Shown piece by piece: positions 22,805-34,459 of a DNA stretch of 64,000 nucleotides. Origin of the DNA: Bidens hawaiensis (taxonomy: Eukaryota; Streptophyta; Magnoliopsida; Asterales; Asteraceae); assembly GCA_021521415.1 (NCBI GenBank), contig JAIQDT010002053.1, positions 1 through 64,000 of the forward strand, written 5' to 3'. A program made the position numbers and the translations under genes. Each line of letters opens with the position of its first letter. Position 1 is the first letter of the stretch. The notes below the pieces were generated by a model, which made no database searches, had not been told where the DNA came from, and saw nothing but the letters and a program-made list of their open reading frames with translations.

Positions 22805-24300
22805 AGACCTCATCAGAGTTGATCATACCCAAAGCTTTCATGAAAAAGTTGAAATTGGTTCTATCTAGTGGCTTGGTGAATAGATCATCCAAATTATCAC
22901 TAGTGTCAACTCTTTTCATTTCAATCAGTCCTTTCTCATTACAATCTCTAATGAAATGATGTCTGATTTCAATGAGCTTGGTTTTAGTGTGTTGACTGGA
23001 TTCTTAACAATAAACAGTGTAGCAGTATTATCAATGAAAATTGGGGAGTTCAAGAAATTCAAACCATAATGCAGCAATTGGTTCTGAATCCATAGAACAT
23101 GTGCACATCAGGCAGAGGTAGAAATATACTCAGCTTCAGTAGCTGAGATGGAAACTGTAGTTTGCTTCTTGCACTGCCAAGACACTAGCCTGTCACCCAA
23201 AAATTGACATCCACCAAATGTTGAATTTCTGCTCATGTTGCATCTATCACAATCACGGTTAGTATAAGCAATTAGATCAAAGGAATGGTTCTTTGGATAC
23301 CAAATTCCCAGATCAGGTTTTCCTCTTAAGTATCTAAAGATCCTCTTGACATCAGTCATGTTAGAGACCTTTCGAGATGATTGGAATCTTGCACAAACAT
23401 ATATAGCAAACATAATATATGGCCTAGAAGCAGTAAGATACATCAATGAACCAATTTTTGCTCTATATTCATGCTCATCCACATGCTCCCCCTTTTCATC
23501 TGCAATCATCTTTTCATGTGTTTCCATAGGAGTTGAAGAAGTCTGGAGATCTTGACACATGAACTTGTTCAGAATGTCCTGCACATACTTTGACTTGCAG
23601 ATGAATATACCATCCTTCTTTTCTGAACTTGCAGACCCAGAAAGAAATTCATTTCACCCATGGAGCTCATGCAGTATTTGAATTTCACGACCTCTTCAAA
23701 TTCATGGCACATTTGTTCAGTGGTAGATCCAAAGATGATGTCATCAACATAGACTTCTAAAAGATGCAAACCTTTTCCTCTTCTCTTGTAGAAGAGGGTC
23801 TTGTCAATAGCTCCCCTTTGGAAACCATTAGCAAGTAGGTGGTTTGATAACTCATCATACCAAGCTGTTGGAGCTTGATGTAGTCCATACAAAGCATTAT
23901 TTAACCTATACACCCTGTTAGGATAATCAGGGTTCTCATAACCTGGTGATTGAGACACATACACCTCATCTTCTATTTTTCCATTCGAAATTGCAGATTT
24001 GACATCCAATTGGAATACTCTTATTTTCTTTGAGGCATCAAGATAGGAAAATTCTTATTGCTTCAAGTCTTGCAATTGGAGCAAATACCTCCTCAAAGTC
24101 AATCCTTTCTTCTTGTAAGCATCCCAATGCAACAAGTCTTGCTTGGTTCTTAATCACAATTCCACTTTCATCCCTCTTGTTTATGAAAACCCACTTGGTT
24201 CCAATGACATATATGTTTCTTGGCTTATCTACAAGTTCCCACACTTGCAGATCTCTCAATTGAGCCAACTCCTCTTGCATTTCTTCAACCCAACAATTGT
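22805..24300 (-). pseudogene. Element C reverse transcriptase and RNase H (broken)
   Basis: RT (24280-23569) shows [49 protein letters not shown] and the catalytic YVDDIIFGS. RNase H (23584-22805) shows GSLMYLTASRPYIMFA, RIFRYLRGKPDLGIWYPK, GGCQFLGDRLVSWQCKKQ, ATEAEYIS and an end DLFTKPLDRTNFNFFMKALG. The usual YSDSDYAG RNase H site reads YTNRDCDRC. Frameshifts occur near 24030, 23580 and 23100, so the protein is dead. Confidence 0.85.
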
Positions 24301-25260
24301 CTTTTAAAACTTGAACAATATTCTTGGGTTCAACTTAGGATAGAAAGCAGGAGTACAAACATATTTGCATATTCAGATGCACTTCTTGTTACTCTTTCAT
24401 TGATGTTCGCAATGATGTTCTCAGGTGGATGATTTCTTTCAAAATATGAGGATTGTACAATCACATCAGTAGAAAATTTTGATTCAAGGTTTGTGTCATT
24501 AAGATCAGGTTCATCAATGACCAAATCAGTTGTTGCATCAGGAAATTAAGGTGCTTCTTCATTATTCTGTTGTGAAGTAGAAGCATCATTGTTTCCATTA
24601 TTCAAGCTTTGAAACAAATGTTCAAATCTTGCTTCTCTTTCAGCTTGACCTTGATTGTCATGGTGGTTGCCAGGATCTTCCTCATTCAAGATATGATCAC
24701 CTTCAACCTCTTGATTATCTTGATTACCGTATTATTGATCTTGTCCTAAATTATGACATTGGTCTTGATTGAACTTGATCTTGAACTTGTTCATTTTAAG
24801 TAGTTGAGGGATCCTTAGTGAATCTATATTCAGTCATCCGAATCAATCTTCTTTTGATTATTCTCTTCATGCTCACTTGCTTTGTAAAAAGTTTCATTAA
24901 AGTCCTCAAGATAAATTTTGAAGGACTTGATCAACTTCTCAAGATCAAAGAGCCATGCTTCTCTATCAACTGCATTGAACTGATTTTAATTGAACACTAC
25001 ATCAGATGATTAAATCACACTCAAATGGTCTTTCACATAGACTCTATAGGCTTTTTAGTGTGTTGAATATCCAACAAAGAAGCAATCCAATGATTTTGAT
25101 TGAAACTTGTTAAGATAATCCTTGGTGTTCAATAGTGAACATTACAACAAAATGGCTTGAGAAACTTGATATAGGGCTTTCTTTTAAACAAAATCTCATA
25201 AGGAGTTCTTGTCGTTTGTTGAGAAGTACCCTGTTCTAAGCATACAATATTTATTGCGTC
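24301..25260 (-). pseudogene. Integrase-to-RT linker of element C (decayed)
   Basis: The C-terminal integrase and linker region is fragmentary. A readable piece is EPDLNDTNLESKF (near 24500), which has a counterpart EPNLNDTNLDS in fragment Y at about 31250. It is mostly stops. Confidence 0.55.
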
Positions 25261-25910
25261 TCACCAAAAGGTAACAGGCAAGAAAGCATCTTCTAACATG
25301 GTCCTTGCAGCTTCAATCAGTGTTCCATTTCTTCTCTCTGCAACCTCATTATGTTCAAGACTTCTAGGGACAGTGAATTGTTGAATAATTCCTTTTGCAT
25401 TGCGAAACTCATCCATTATCCCATTTTTGAACTCAGTACCATTGTCACTTCTCATGACCTTCACCCTTGCATCCAATTGATTCTCAACCCTTGTTACACA
25501 ACTTTTTAATTAGTTCACCCAGCCTCATCTTTGGTACATAGGAAATTAAACCAAGTATATCTTGAAAAATCATCAATGATCACCAAACAATATCTCTTTT
25601 TGCCAATACTTTGTACACGAACAGGACCAAAGAGATCCATATGAAGCATTTCAAGCACTTGAACAATTATGTTTATGAGCTTTGTTTTGTGTAATGACTT
25701 ATGCTGCTTACCCTTTTGACAAGAAATGCATTTGTCATCAAGTTTGAACTCTCTTGCAGGTAAACCAATTACATGCTCACCCTTCACAAGTCTGTTCAAG
25801 TTTTTTAGGTTGACATGAGAAAGTTTACTGTGCCACAATTTGGTTTCATTTTTAATGGCCTTGGATACAAAACAAGTACCACACCTTGAAATGGCATCTT
25901 TCATATTCAA
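25261..25910 (-). pseudogene. Element C integrase (broken)
   Basis: The GAG-pre-integrase zinc motif is present: LWHSKLSHVNLKNLNRLV then CISCQKGKQHK. The core follows with HMDLFGPV and IIDDFSRYTWF (first Asp), RSDNGTEFKN (second Asp) and VAERRNGTLIEAARTML (Glu). All three DDE residues are readable, but a stop and frame break at about 25476-25515 split the core. Confidence 0.85.
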
Positions 25911-26139
25911 TTAATACAAGTTCCCATTTCTTGGTGCCATCATCATAATCATATCTAGAGGAATCACAAAGTTAGGTTTGAGAATAAAGCAATGAGGGTC
26001 ATCAAACCCAACCTTATAACCTTTATCACACATTTATGAGATGCTCAAAAGGTTATATTGCAATCCTTTCACGTAAAATACATTATCAAAAGTGACTTTT
26101 CCATTAGTCAGTATTCCTTTGCCTACAATCTCCCACCAT

Positions 26140-26290
26140 TTTCAATACTTCCAAAAACAACTAGTCCTTAAAATTTTTCCTCATAGTTCACAAGGGACCT
26201 CTTGTCACATGTCATTTGTCTGGAACATCCACTGTCCTTATACCATACTTCATTGATTGGTGTGGACTGTTCCTGCACATATCAAAGAAA
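26140..26290 (-). pseudogene. Element C protease active-site remnant
   Basis: The minus strand reads WYKDSGCSRQMTCDKR, which is the copia aspartic protease site (DSG with WY before it and H/QMT after). The surrounding frame is cut by stops. Confidence 0.7.
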
Positions 26291-27968
26291 ATGATCAGTT
26301 AGATAATGAAGTTCAAGCTGAATCAACTTGCAAATCATCAGTGACATTAACAAGTGTTGCATTTGAATTGGGAATTGGTTTAGGATCTTCATAAACAACT
26401 TCACAAGTGTCAGACTCATCTGATTCATATCCAGAATTTCTTGTACTTCCCACATATGGGATGATACTTTTGAACTCCTCAATCACATAGTCTTTCTTTA
26501 CACTTGTTGTAACAGTTTCACTCCTTGGTTTCCAAAGGAATCCATGGGGTTCATATCCATGTTTCAACAAAAAATTTTCCTCTCCATTTAGTTATCTTGA
26601 CTTCTTTCTTAAGAGTACAGTATTCTTACTTTTCTTTCCTTATTTTGGTGACCTCTCTGATTCATTAGATTTTACTAGACTTGGAGTCAATGTTGGGAAC
26701 AATCCATATTGCTTGTGTATTCTGTCTTATCACAAGTTCAGGTTTTCTTCTCACTTGGTGAGCTACATTCTTCTTTGCCTTTTCATCAGCAGCCATTGTC
26801 TTTTTCTCACTCTTCACAGATTCTTCTTTTCTCTCTTCAACCTTAGAGATATCACCTTTATAAACCACTTCTTCACACCTCTTCTCTTTTCCCTAATACT
26901 CATAATATTTCAATTTGTAATGACTAAAGTCTTGACCAAATTTGACAGTGTCTGGAACATGAAATGGTTTGAAAGTGAATCTCTCATGACATGAATTAGT
27001 ATGATGTCCATACACATCACACTTTTTACACCAAACCTTTCCTTTCATGCTTTCACTTGTTTTCCCTTTCTTGAATCTCTCACTCGGCCTAAATGGTTCA
27101 ATTCCAATGGTCCTTTGGTTCTTGAGACCATCAAAGTTCATTAAAAAAGGCACAAACTCTTCAATTTTGATATCTTGCCTCTCAACTTTTCCTTTCACAA
27201 AGGTTATTTTCTCTATCTTAATTGGTTCATCATCCACACTTCCTTTGTACCTTGACAGCCTCCTCTCATATTCTTTTACTGTCTCAACATCTCCTATATC
27301 AAATAATTCTTGACTTGAGAAAATAGGATACACATGAATGAATTGATCGCTTGTAAAGGTTTCCATAGTCTTCTTCTGATTTTTTATCTTGATCTTCTTT
27401 TAAATTTCTTTGCTTGGTGGCTTCACAGCAATATAAGTCACCTTTGACATCTTTGACCCTTCACATATGTCAAATGACACATGTTCTCTTCTCATTTGTT
27501 TATAATGTCTTCTCATCTTGGGTGTAATATTTGGTAACAATGGGATTTTTAACTTGAATTACCACTTTCAACTGACATTTTATCACTTGAATCACTCAAG
27601 TTATCTTTGTCAAAAAAATCCTCATCAAAGTCATCTTTTAAGACTTGAATACCCATAATTTTTTCTTCTTTTACATCTTCCTTCAACACAAACTCACCTT
27701 CTTCACTCACTTCTACCAACTTGTAGTTTTCAATGAATTCTTCTTTATCTTAAAAAACATCTCTAAGATGGTTGAGATATGCATTTCTCTTTTCTTTGTT
27801 AACCTTTAGTGAGTAGTTGTTGTTGAAAGGTGGAGGAACTTCCTTATACTTGTCTTCTTCATTGATCTTGTTTAGAATACCACATATGTTTCCTGTTGAG
27901 ACAAGATTTTTCAAGAAATCATTCTCAACTTGAAGTGTGGTATTCTTTACCTTCTCCTCAATAACCAT
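26291..27968 (-). pseudogene. Element C gag-pol middle region with a CCHC zinc knuckle
   Basis: Pieces of frame at 27968-27750, 27366-26893, 26868-26665 and 26570-26313. The 157-residue piece holds CKKCDVYGHHTNSC, a complete CX2CX4HX4C knuckle. It lies well after the first, broken knuckle near 28630. Lys/Glu-rich stretches surround it. The segment lies between the gag core and the protease. Function beyond nucleic acid binding is unknown. Confidence 0.65.
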
Positions 27969-27999
27969 CTTATCAAACCTTCAATCTCAGTCACATATC

Positions 28000-29763
28000 T
28001 TGACTGTATTCTGTAACTATCCATACAATCTTGCTCAAGGCTTTTGATTATGTCTTCATATGTTAAATCACTTTCTTGATACACATCAAGCATGCTTTGC
28101 TTTATTGAAACAGTCACTTTCAAGTTTTCCTAGCTTCAATTTTAGTGATTCAATTGTTTCAAGTAATATAGATGTTGAGATTGAATGTACCTGTTTTGAA
28201 GAAGATCCAGCTTCATTCTCAGCTTGAGCCATCAATGCAACATTGGCTTTGCTTATATCTTCAGCATTATTGCTCCAATCAAATTCACCATCTTGTTGAT
28301 GAGCAGCCTATGCAACATTGCGTTGATTTCTGGGTTGATTACCATTGTTTCTGTTGGTGTTATTAGGAGCATGTGGATGGTTCTGGTTGTCCTTTCTTTG
28401 GTAATTCTGGGTTTGAGGGACTACTTGCTTGTTATGCTGTTATGGCTGTTGGTAATTGTTGTTGAAGTTGGGGTTATTGTTGAAATTGTTGTAGTTTCTT
28501 TGCTTGTATTGATTCTGAAAATGGTTCGGATTTCTGGGCTAATATTGCTGACCCTGATTGTTGCTGGATTGTCTAGGTTGGTTGCACTCTCTTGCAAAAA
28601 ATGTCCCGGTTGTTAACAGTTATAACATATAGATTTTGACATGTCAAACCCAATTATTTCATTAGGACCCGATACATGAAACCTTATGTTATGTTGAACA
28701 ACCTTTTTCTTCTTAATACTAACATGGCTACTTGTCATTTCAGATCCATGTCCTCTAGATCATCTGCATCAATTTGCTCAAGATCATCCTGAATAACACT
28801 TGTATGGATCATGTTCTTGGCATTAAGTGCATTGTAGGAATCTGTGAACATTGAAAACAAAGCTTGGTATTCATTTCCTTGACTGATATTACCACCACCA
28901 AAAGGTGTATGCCCACTAGCCATTGAGGCAGACTCACTATCATCAATTAGTTGGACATTGAAACTTGATTGTCCACCTTGGTTACTTGAACTTCCAGCAA
29001 CAAACCCCCTTGGTGTTTCACCACCACGTTCACTTGGTTCTTCAATAATTGGAATTTGTTGTTGGCTCTCTCTAGACAAGTTAGCCATTGGTGCAATAAG
29101 TGCATTTGACACTTGGAAACAACGTTTGTCCTCCTTTATCATCTCATTCTCAATCATCTCTATCTCAGCTTCTTGCAAGAAGTAGATCACATCATCATGC
29201 TTGAGTGCATCATAGTTTGGCTTCCGCCTAATAAACTTGCTGGCAGTGTACCATTCCATTGATAAAGATGATAGAAGCTTTGTGTTCAAATAAGCATCAG
29301 TTACCACATAATCAGTTTCCTAATTTCATTCACAATTGTCAGGAACCTTTCAAGAACAGACTTCAGTCTCTTACCATCCTTATACTTGAACCAGTCAAGT
29401 TGTTGCTCCATCCTCTCTTTTTTAATATTCTCCAATTCAGTATTGCCTTCAAACAATTCTAACAAGGCATCATACATGGCTTTTGCAGTTTTATGGTGAG
29501 CAACCTTTGTTAACATCTCCCATGATAAACCCAATTTCAGCATAGCCAGTGCTCTATCATCAACTTTCCTCATTCTTGTTTCAACAACCAAATTGTTGTT
29601 TGTTCCATCAGGCACATAAGGTCTGTTTTTTATTGAAGTCCGCATTTCTACATCGTTGTAGCATACTGTGGCTTCAAAAATAACATTCCATTTTATGAAG
29701 TATTCTAGTCCATACAATCTTTGAATTTTGTTAGTTGACACCTCTTGCACCTCGTATCCAGAC
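28000..29763 (-). pseudogene. Element C gag (broken)
   Basis: It starts at MSGYEVQEVSTNKIQRLYGL (29763). The copia gag core follows: YNDVEMRTSIKNRP, DDRALAMLKLGLSWEML, KTAKAMYDALLELFEGN, MEQQLDWFKYKDGKRL. After a frame break near 29305 it continues LSSLSMEWYTASKFIRR and a polar tail with GHTPFGGGNISQGNEYQALF. A knuckle near 28630 reads CYNC, stop, QPGHFLQES, so it is destroyed. A longer frame could start upstream at 29825, but the conserved start is the one given. Confidence 0.8.
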
Positions 29764-30096
29764 ATCTTTTTGGGTTTTTGAAATATATTTGAAAAACAGA
29801 GAAAACAGTTGACAAACTTAAACAAATTTTAAAACTCTCTTGAAAAATAATTAGATTTGTGGATAACTCCTCAGATATGATATATCTGCTCAGATAATAG
29901 CAAGATCTAGAATAAAAAATGAAAACTTTAATGTAAATAAGAGAAAGAAAAGACCAAATATTGCAGATCTGAAAAGAACTGAAGAAACAGAATGGCTGAC
30001 GTCAGAAATCAATGAAATAGTGGTCAGCTGACATCATTCTTCATCTTCAAATCAGCAATAATTAGCAACAGTTCTTCACCCAAACAGAAGGAACAA

Positions 30097-30108
30097 GCTC
30101 TGATACCA
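30097..30108 (-). other. Primer binding site of element C
   Basis: TGGTATCAGAGC on the minus strand, two bases past the LTR end at 30111. Confidence 0.9.
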
Positions 30109-30110
30109 CT

Positions 30111-31198
30111 TGTTGGTCCCATATATATTGTTCACAATACCACTATCGTAACCCACACGGTTAAGTGTTGACAAGAAGGTTAAGGACTTGCTATTTAGTG
30201 TAGGAACAATAATGTATTAATGGCGGAAACACTAACACACTAAATGTTGCTTAATAAATACTAAGCTAACAAACACAAACAGTAACTTATAAGATTTCCA
30301 TCTATAGAATGATAAACACAAACGAAAATCAATCAGGGTTTCAGAAAGGAATGTTTTGTCCATACGTATTAATGAACAACCGTCACACTCAAAGTCAGGA
30401 ATAATATCAGGTCTGTCCTCGCGTATATTAGGCGTGCCCTAAATTATTCTATTTATAGGCGTGCCCAGCTGTCATTCCTTCTAAAAACCCTAATTAATGA
30501 TACACAATTATAAAATCATATTACAAAAGATTCTAAGTGTAAAACAGGTCTTCGGGTAAGCTTTCCAGCTTTTTTCTTCTTCGAGTAGACCTAGTAACCA
30601 AAGTGTGCCAGGGAATAGTTCTCCGGGTAGACTTTACTTAGAATATTTTTCTTAGAATATATTCACCTAGTAGACTTAAATCCTCTTGATCATAGCAAAC
30701 TTTGGTTGATATGGTCCTGCGAGCAAAATTGTTCTTCAGAAATCTCTTCAACTCTTTGTTAATTAGTAACTTATTGAACAAACCAAAGTGTGATGGTAAC
30801 ACTACAGACTGTGCTGCTAGCACTGTAGCTTGCTCGAAGTTGAACATTGCTAGAATAAGTCCTTAAGATATTTCCTTATCAACTTTCTTCAAGCTTTTTA
30901 GGACCACTATTTATTGATAATAAAACTTGCTAGATCTTCCATAGAACTTGGTTTCTTCAGCTTGGTTTGGCCAAGAGTTTTCTAGGAAACAAACCTTTCT
31001 TGGCTTGAAGAACAACCTTGCTAGACAAAGTGAACCATTCTCGGATTGACATTCAAGAGAACTTCAAGAACATAACCTTGCCCGGAAGGCAAAATAACTT
31101 GCTAGTGTAAGTAAAAGCTTGCTGGGAGATCTGAGTTTGCTCGGATTCCATACTTAGCAGTTTTTTGAGAGGTTGAGAAGTTTCCAATCTCCTTTTAG
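30111..31198 (-). repeat. 5' LTR of element C, truncated at its start
   Basis: On the plus strand it starts TGTTGGTCCC next to the PBS. It matches the LTR at 32202-33351 in order: GTAACCCACACGGTTAAGTG, then GGCGGAAACACTAAC, then AGGTTGAGAAG...CCAATCTCCTT. The match ends at about 31198, roughly 40 bp before the expected outer end, where copia pol fragment Y is joined. TATA box CTATTTATAG (plus) at 30449-30458, flanked by two copies of AGGCGTGCCC. A CTTGCTCGG-type array spans about 30545-31150. Confidence 0.8.
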
Positions 31199-32201
31199 CA
31201 CTTTTCTATTCCTAACAGATTTGAAGAGTGTTGAATCAAGATTTGTATCATTGAGATTAGGTTCTTCAATGACTAAATCTGATGCTACATTGTTCATATC
31301 AGCTTCTTCTTCAACAATATGAGTTGATGTTGATGCAAGATCATTTCCAATGTTCAAGTCTTGAAACAAGTTTTCAAATCTTGATTGTCTATCAGCTAGT
31401 TCTTGATCTTGCTGGTTACTTGTATGTTCATCATTTAATACATGATTTTCTTGATGTTGTCGATGATCAACATGTTCATTTTGTTCTTCATCAGATTCAA
31501 CATCATAAGCATTCTTATCAAAAGATATTCAGTGTTTTTATCAGCAACCTTGGACCATAATCTGTCCAAGTCAACATTGTTCTCTAAAGTAGCTTTAGGG
31601 ACACTTGTTCTATATAAAGTTTCATCAAAGTCTTCAGGGTAAATTTTGAAATATTTGATTAACTTCTCTAGATCAAATAGCCATGATTCTCCATCAACGG
31701 TGTTGAATTGGTTTTCATTGAAGATAATATCTGAATATTCTATCACACTTAGATGATCTTTCACATTTACTATGTAAGCCTTTGAGTGTGTGGAATATCC
31801 AACCAAGAAACATCTAAAGATTTAGATTGAAACTTATTCAAATAGTCTTTTGTATTTAATAAAGAAAACTTGCAACCAAAAGGCTTGAGAAACTAGATGT
31901 AGGGCTTTTTCTTGTACAAAATCTCACAGGGAGTTTGTCTTGGCTTTTGTTGAGAAGGATTCAGTTCTAAACATAACAAGCAGTATTAATTTCTTCCGCC
32001 CAAAAGGTCACAGGCAAGTAAGCATCTTCTATCATGGTTCTTGCAACCTCAATCAATGTTCTGTTTCTTTTTTCTGCAACTCCATTTTGTTCAAGAGTTC
32101 TAGGGGCACTGAATTATTAAAAAAATTCCTTTAGCTTGTCAAAATTCATAGATTATCCCATTCTTGAACTCAGATCAATTATCACTTCTCATAACCTTCA
32201 C
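31199..32201 (-). pseudogene. Fragment Y: copia integrase-to-RT linker piece
   Basis: On the minus strand it begins at VKVMRSDN, stop, SEFKNGI (integrase second Asp) directly against the LTR at 32202. It continues with FLKPFGCKFSLLNTKDYLNK, GYSTHSKAYIVNVK (copia integrase C-terminal GYS motif) and TVDGESWLFDLEKLIKYF, ending near EPNLNDTNLDS. It matches element C at 25480-24480, but is a separate copy. It may be what remains of an element into which E inserted. Confidence 0.75.
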
Positions 32202-33351
32202 TGTCGGTCCCGAATATTCACTCACAATCACAATCAAGTCATAACCCACACATTAAATGTGTTGACAAGTGAGTTAATGACGGTTGCTATTTTAGGAAAG
32301 AAAATTGTTTTTTAAAGGCGGAATTAATAACAAACAAGGTAGTTGCTTAAATGATTAATAACAGGTAACTAACGCACAAGAATCACTCAAAAGATTTCCA
32401 TTCATATAATATAAATCATACAAACGATAATCGATTTTAGGGTTTCTTATGGAAAGTTATGCCTGTACTATTCTTAGACATCCGTCACACCAAATATTAT
32501 TTGAAATGTCTATATCCATCTGGTGTCCTCAAGGCGTGCCATAAAATATTCCTTTTATAGGACTGACACCTCAAGACAGCTTTCATTCCATCTAGAAACC
32601 CTAAATATAAAGTACATAGTCAAAACTATGTTAAGTGTAAAACTAGTCTTCCGGGTAGGCTTTGTAGAAGTAATCTTCTCTGAGTAGACTTTGTGCTCTG
32701 CCTTCCCTGGTAGACTTGGTAACCTTGAAGTGTGTTCGGGAACAGTTTCCGGGTAGACTTTTAACTTTCACCGGCTAGACTTCAATCTTCTTGAACATAT
32801 CAGACTTTGACTGGAAAGATCTTTCGAGCAACCTTGTTCTTCCATGGTCCCTTAACTCCTTGCTATGAAATAGCTTATTAGCAAAGTGTGCGTGGTATCA
32901 TTGTACTCTGCAAGAGTTAAACCCTGCCGATGTTACTTGGAATATATCATTACTCATATCAACCTTACTCGGACCACTGTTATTATTGAATACCTTGCCC
33001 GATCTTCCAATCACTTGGTTTCATGAGCTTGGTTAGTCAAGAGCTTACCCGGGGTAAACCTTACTCGGCTATGAAGAACAAACTTGCTAGATATAGTGAA
33101 CCCTGCTCGGGTAAACACTACCTGGTGAACCTTGCTTGGGTATTCACTAACTAGTGAACCTTACTCGGGTATGCACTAAAGAAGATTTCTTGAAGATAAC
33201 CATGCCCGGTAGGAAAAATATCATGCCCGGTTAAGTAAAACCATGCTCGGATGTCTCAGGTATGCCCGGTTCCTTATTTACCTATTTCAGAGGAGGTTGA
33301 GAAGATTCCAATCTCCTTAGTGATCATTTTAGGTCAAATCTTGACTCAACA
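32202..33351 (-). repeat. 3' LTR of element E (1150 bp)
   Basis: Plus strand from TGTCGGTCCC to CTTGACTCAACA, preceded on its minus-strand side by the purine tract CTAGGGGGAGAT (33352-33363). TATA box CCTATAAAAGG at 32551-32561. Upstream of it, from about 32645 to 33290, lies an array of two word types: TTCCGGGTAGACTT and CCTTACTCGG/ATGCCCGG. No PBS follows at 32201, as expected for a true 3' LTR. Confidence 0.85.
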
Positions 33352-33363
33352 ATCTCCCCCTAG

Positions 33364-34450
33364 ATTAGAACACCTCAGCTGTCCCTAAACACTTCTGTAG
33401 TTACTTACACATAGTTAAAATACACATCAAATCAAAAACAATTTTTTACATATTCATCAACATAAACAATTACATAATCAGAATTCTGTCTGAAGACATT
33501 ACATATCAAAGCCTATTCTAAAGAAAGTCTCATCTTCTTGAAGCATTGTAGGCTGCTTGTCTTCGATTCATAATCACAGTTCCGGCCCTTTGCCTAAAGA
33601 TAGAAAGGATTTGATAATGAGTGTGACTTTTAGGAATGCTCAAATCCCTTATATCTCTTAGATCTTCATTGTTCAAGTAGTTCAGGTCCTCATCTCTTCT
33701 TAATATTCCCAAAATAAGTCCTTCAGAATTTCTAAGCACGCACTGGCCATCGTTTTCTTTATACTCAATTTCAGCTATGATTCCATTATTCTGAACTGTG
33801 TAGTTAGGGCGTGTCATTCTCCTTTCAGTACTTATGCAGTTATTCGTGTTTGACACTGGATTCTTATCTTTGACCCTCACCTGATAATTCAATTCAGCAC
33901 TGGCTATCTTTTTCAACCTTGTATCCTTTCTTGTTCTGTCCTGCTTGATCATCTTCCAGCTTTTCTTTTCTTTCAAGAATGGGAATCCTTTGTCAGCTTC
34001 ATCATTTAGGAACTTATAGAATTCATTCTGCTATCTCCCAGCCAACTTGTTTGTGTTATGATAATCATACAAATTAAATGTGGCCATTTTCTCCAATTGT
34101 TCTTGAGTGTATTCAGCAAAATCACTTTTCACAAATATGTCCCTCAACTGTCTGCTTTCCATGATCACCTTTAAAGACTCAGAGACTGAATCAAAGTAGA
34201 GAGTTCTTGGTAGATCCACATTGGATTGTGGTCTTGTTTGTCTTTGGGATCCAGCTCCACTTGATTCACCTCTGCCTGCTGCTATGTGTTGCCTTGAAAT
34301 GGGAGGCCTAAATGGGATAGATTTCATAGGTTTGCTAGGAATAGATATAGCAAATGATTTCATATACATTCCTTCAATCAGTTCAGTAGGAAGAAGGATG
34401 ATATCTGCAAATTTTTCATTTGCATCTTTGCATAATTTGATTTGAAACAT
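33364..34450 (-). pseudogene. aORF of element E, C-terminal part
   Basis: Two readable pieces. At 34450-34031: LPTELIEGMYMKSFAI, an Arg/Gln/Ser-rich linker, then FDSVSESLKVIMESRQLRD and TFNLYDYHNTNKLAGR. At 33976-33530: KEKKSWKMIKQDRTRKDTR, then NYTVQNNGIIAEIEYKENDG and LRRDEDLNYLNNEDLRDIRD. The stop at 34031 separates them. The C-terminal domain occupies the same position as in A, B and D but is too diverged to align by eye. It ends at the purine tract 33352-33363. Confidence 0.55.
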
Positions 34451-34459
34451 GGATTAGAA

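Larger units (their letters stand above)
6036..31198 (-). mobile_element. Element C: Sirevirus-like Ty1/copia element (minus), decayed and interrupted
   Basis: Order on the minus strand: truncated 5' LTR (31198-30111), PBS (30097-30108), gag (29763-28000), zinc knuckle and protease region, integrase, RT, RNase H (ending near 22805), spacer with promoter-like array, aORF (19925 onward). The aORF is interrupted by gypsy G1 (18941-6919) and continues 6918-6036, where element A has inserted. The 3' LTR is not in the window. The order PR-IN-RT-RH identifies Ty1/copia. The downstream ORF and AGGGGGAG-type purine tracts of related copies suggest a Sirevirus relative. Confidence 0.85.
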
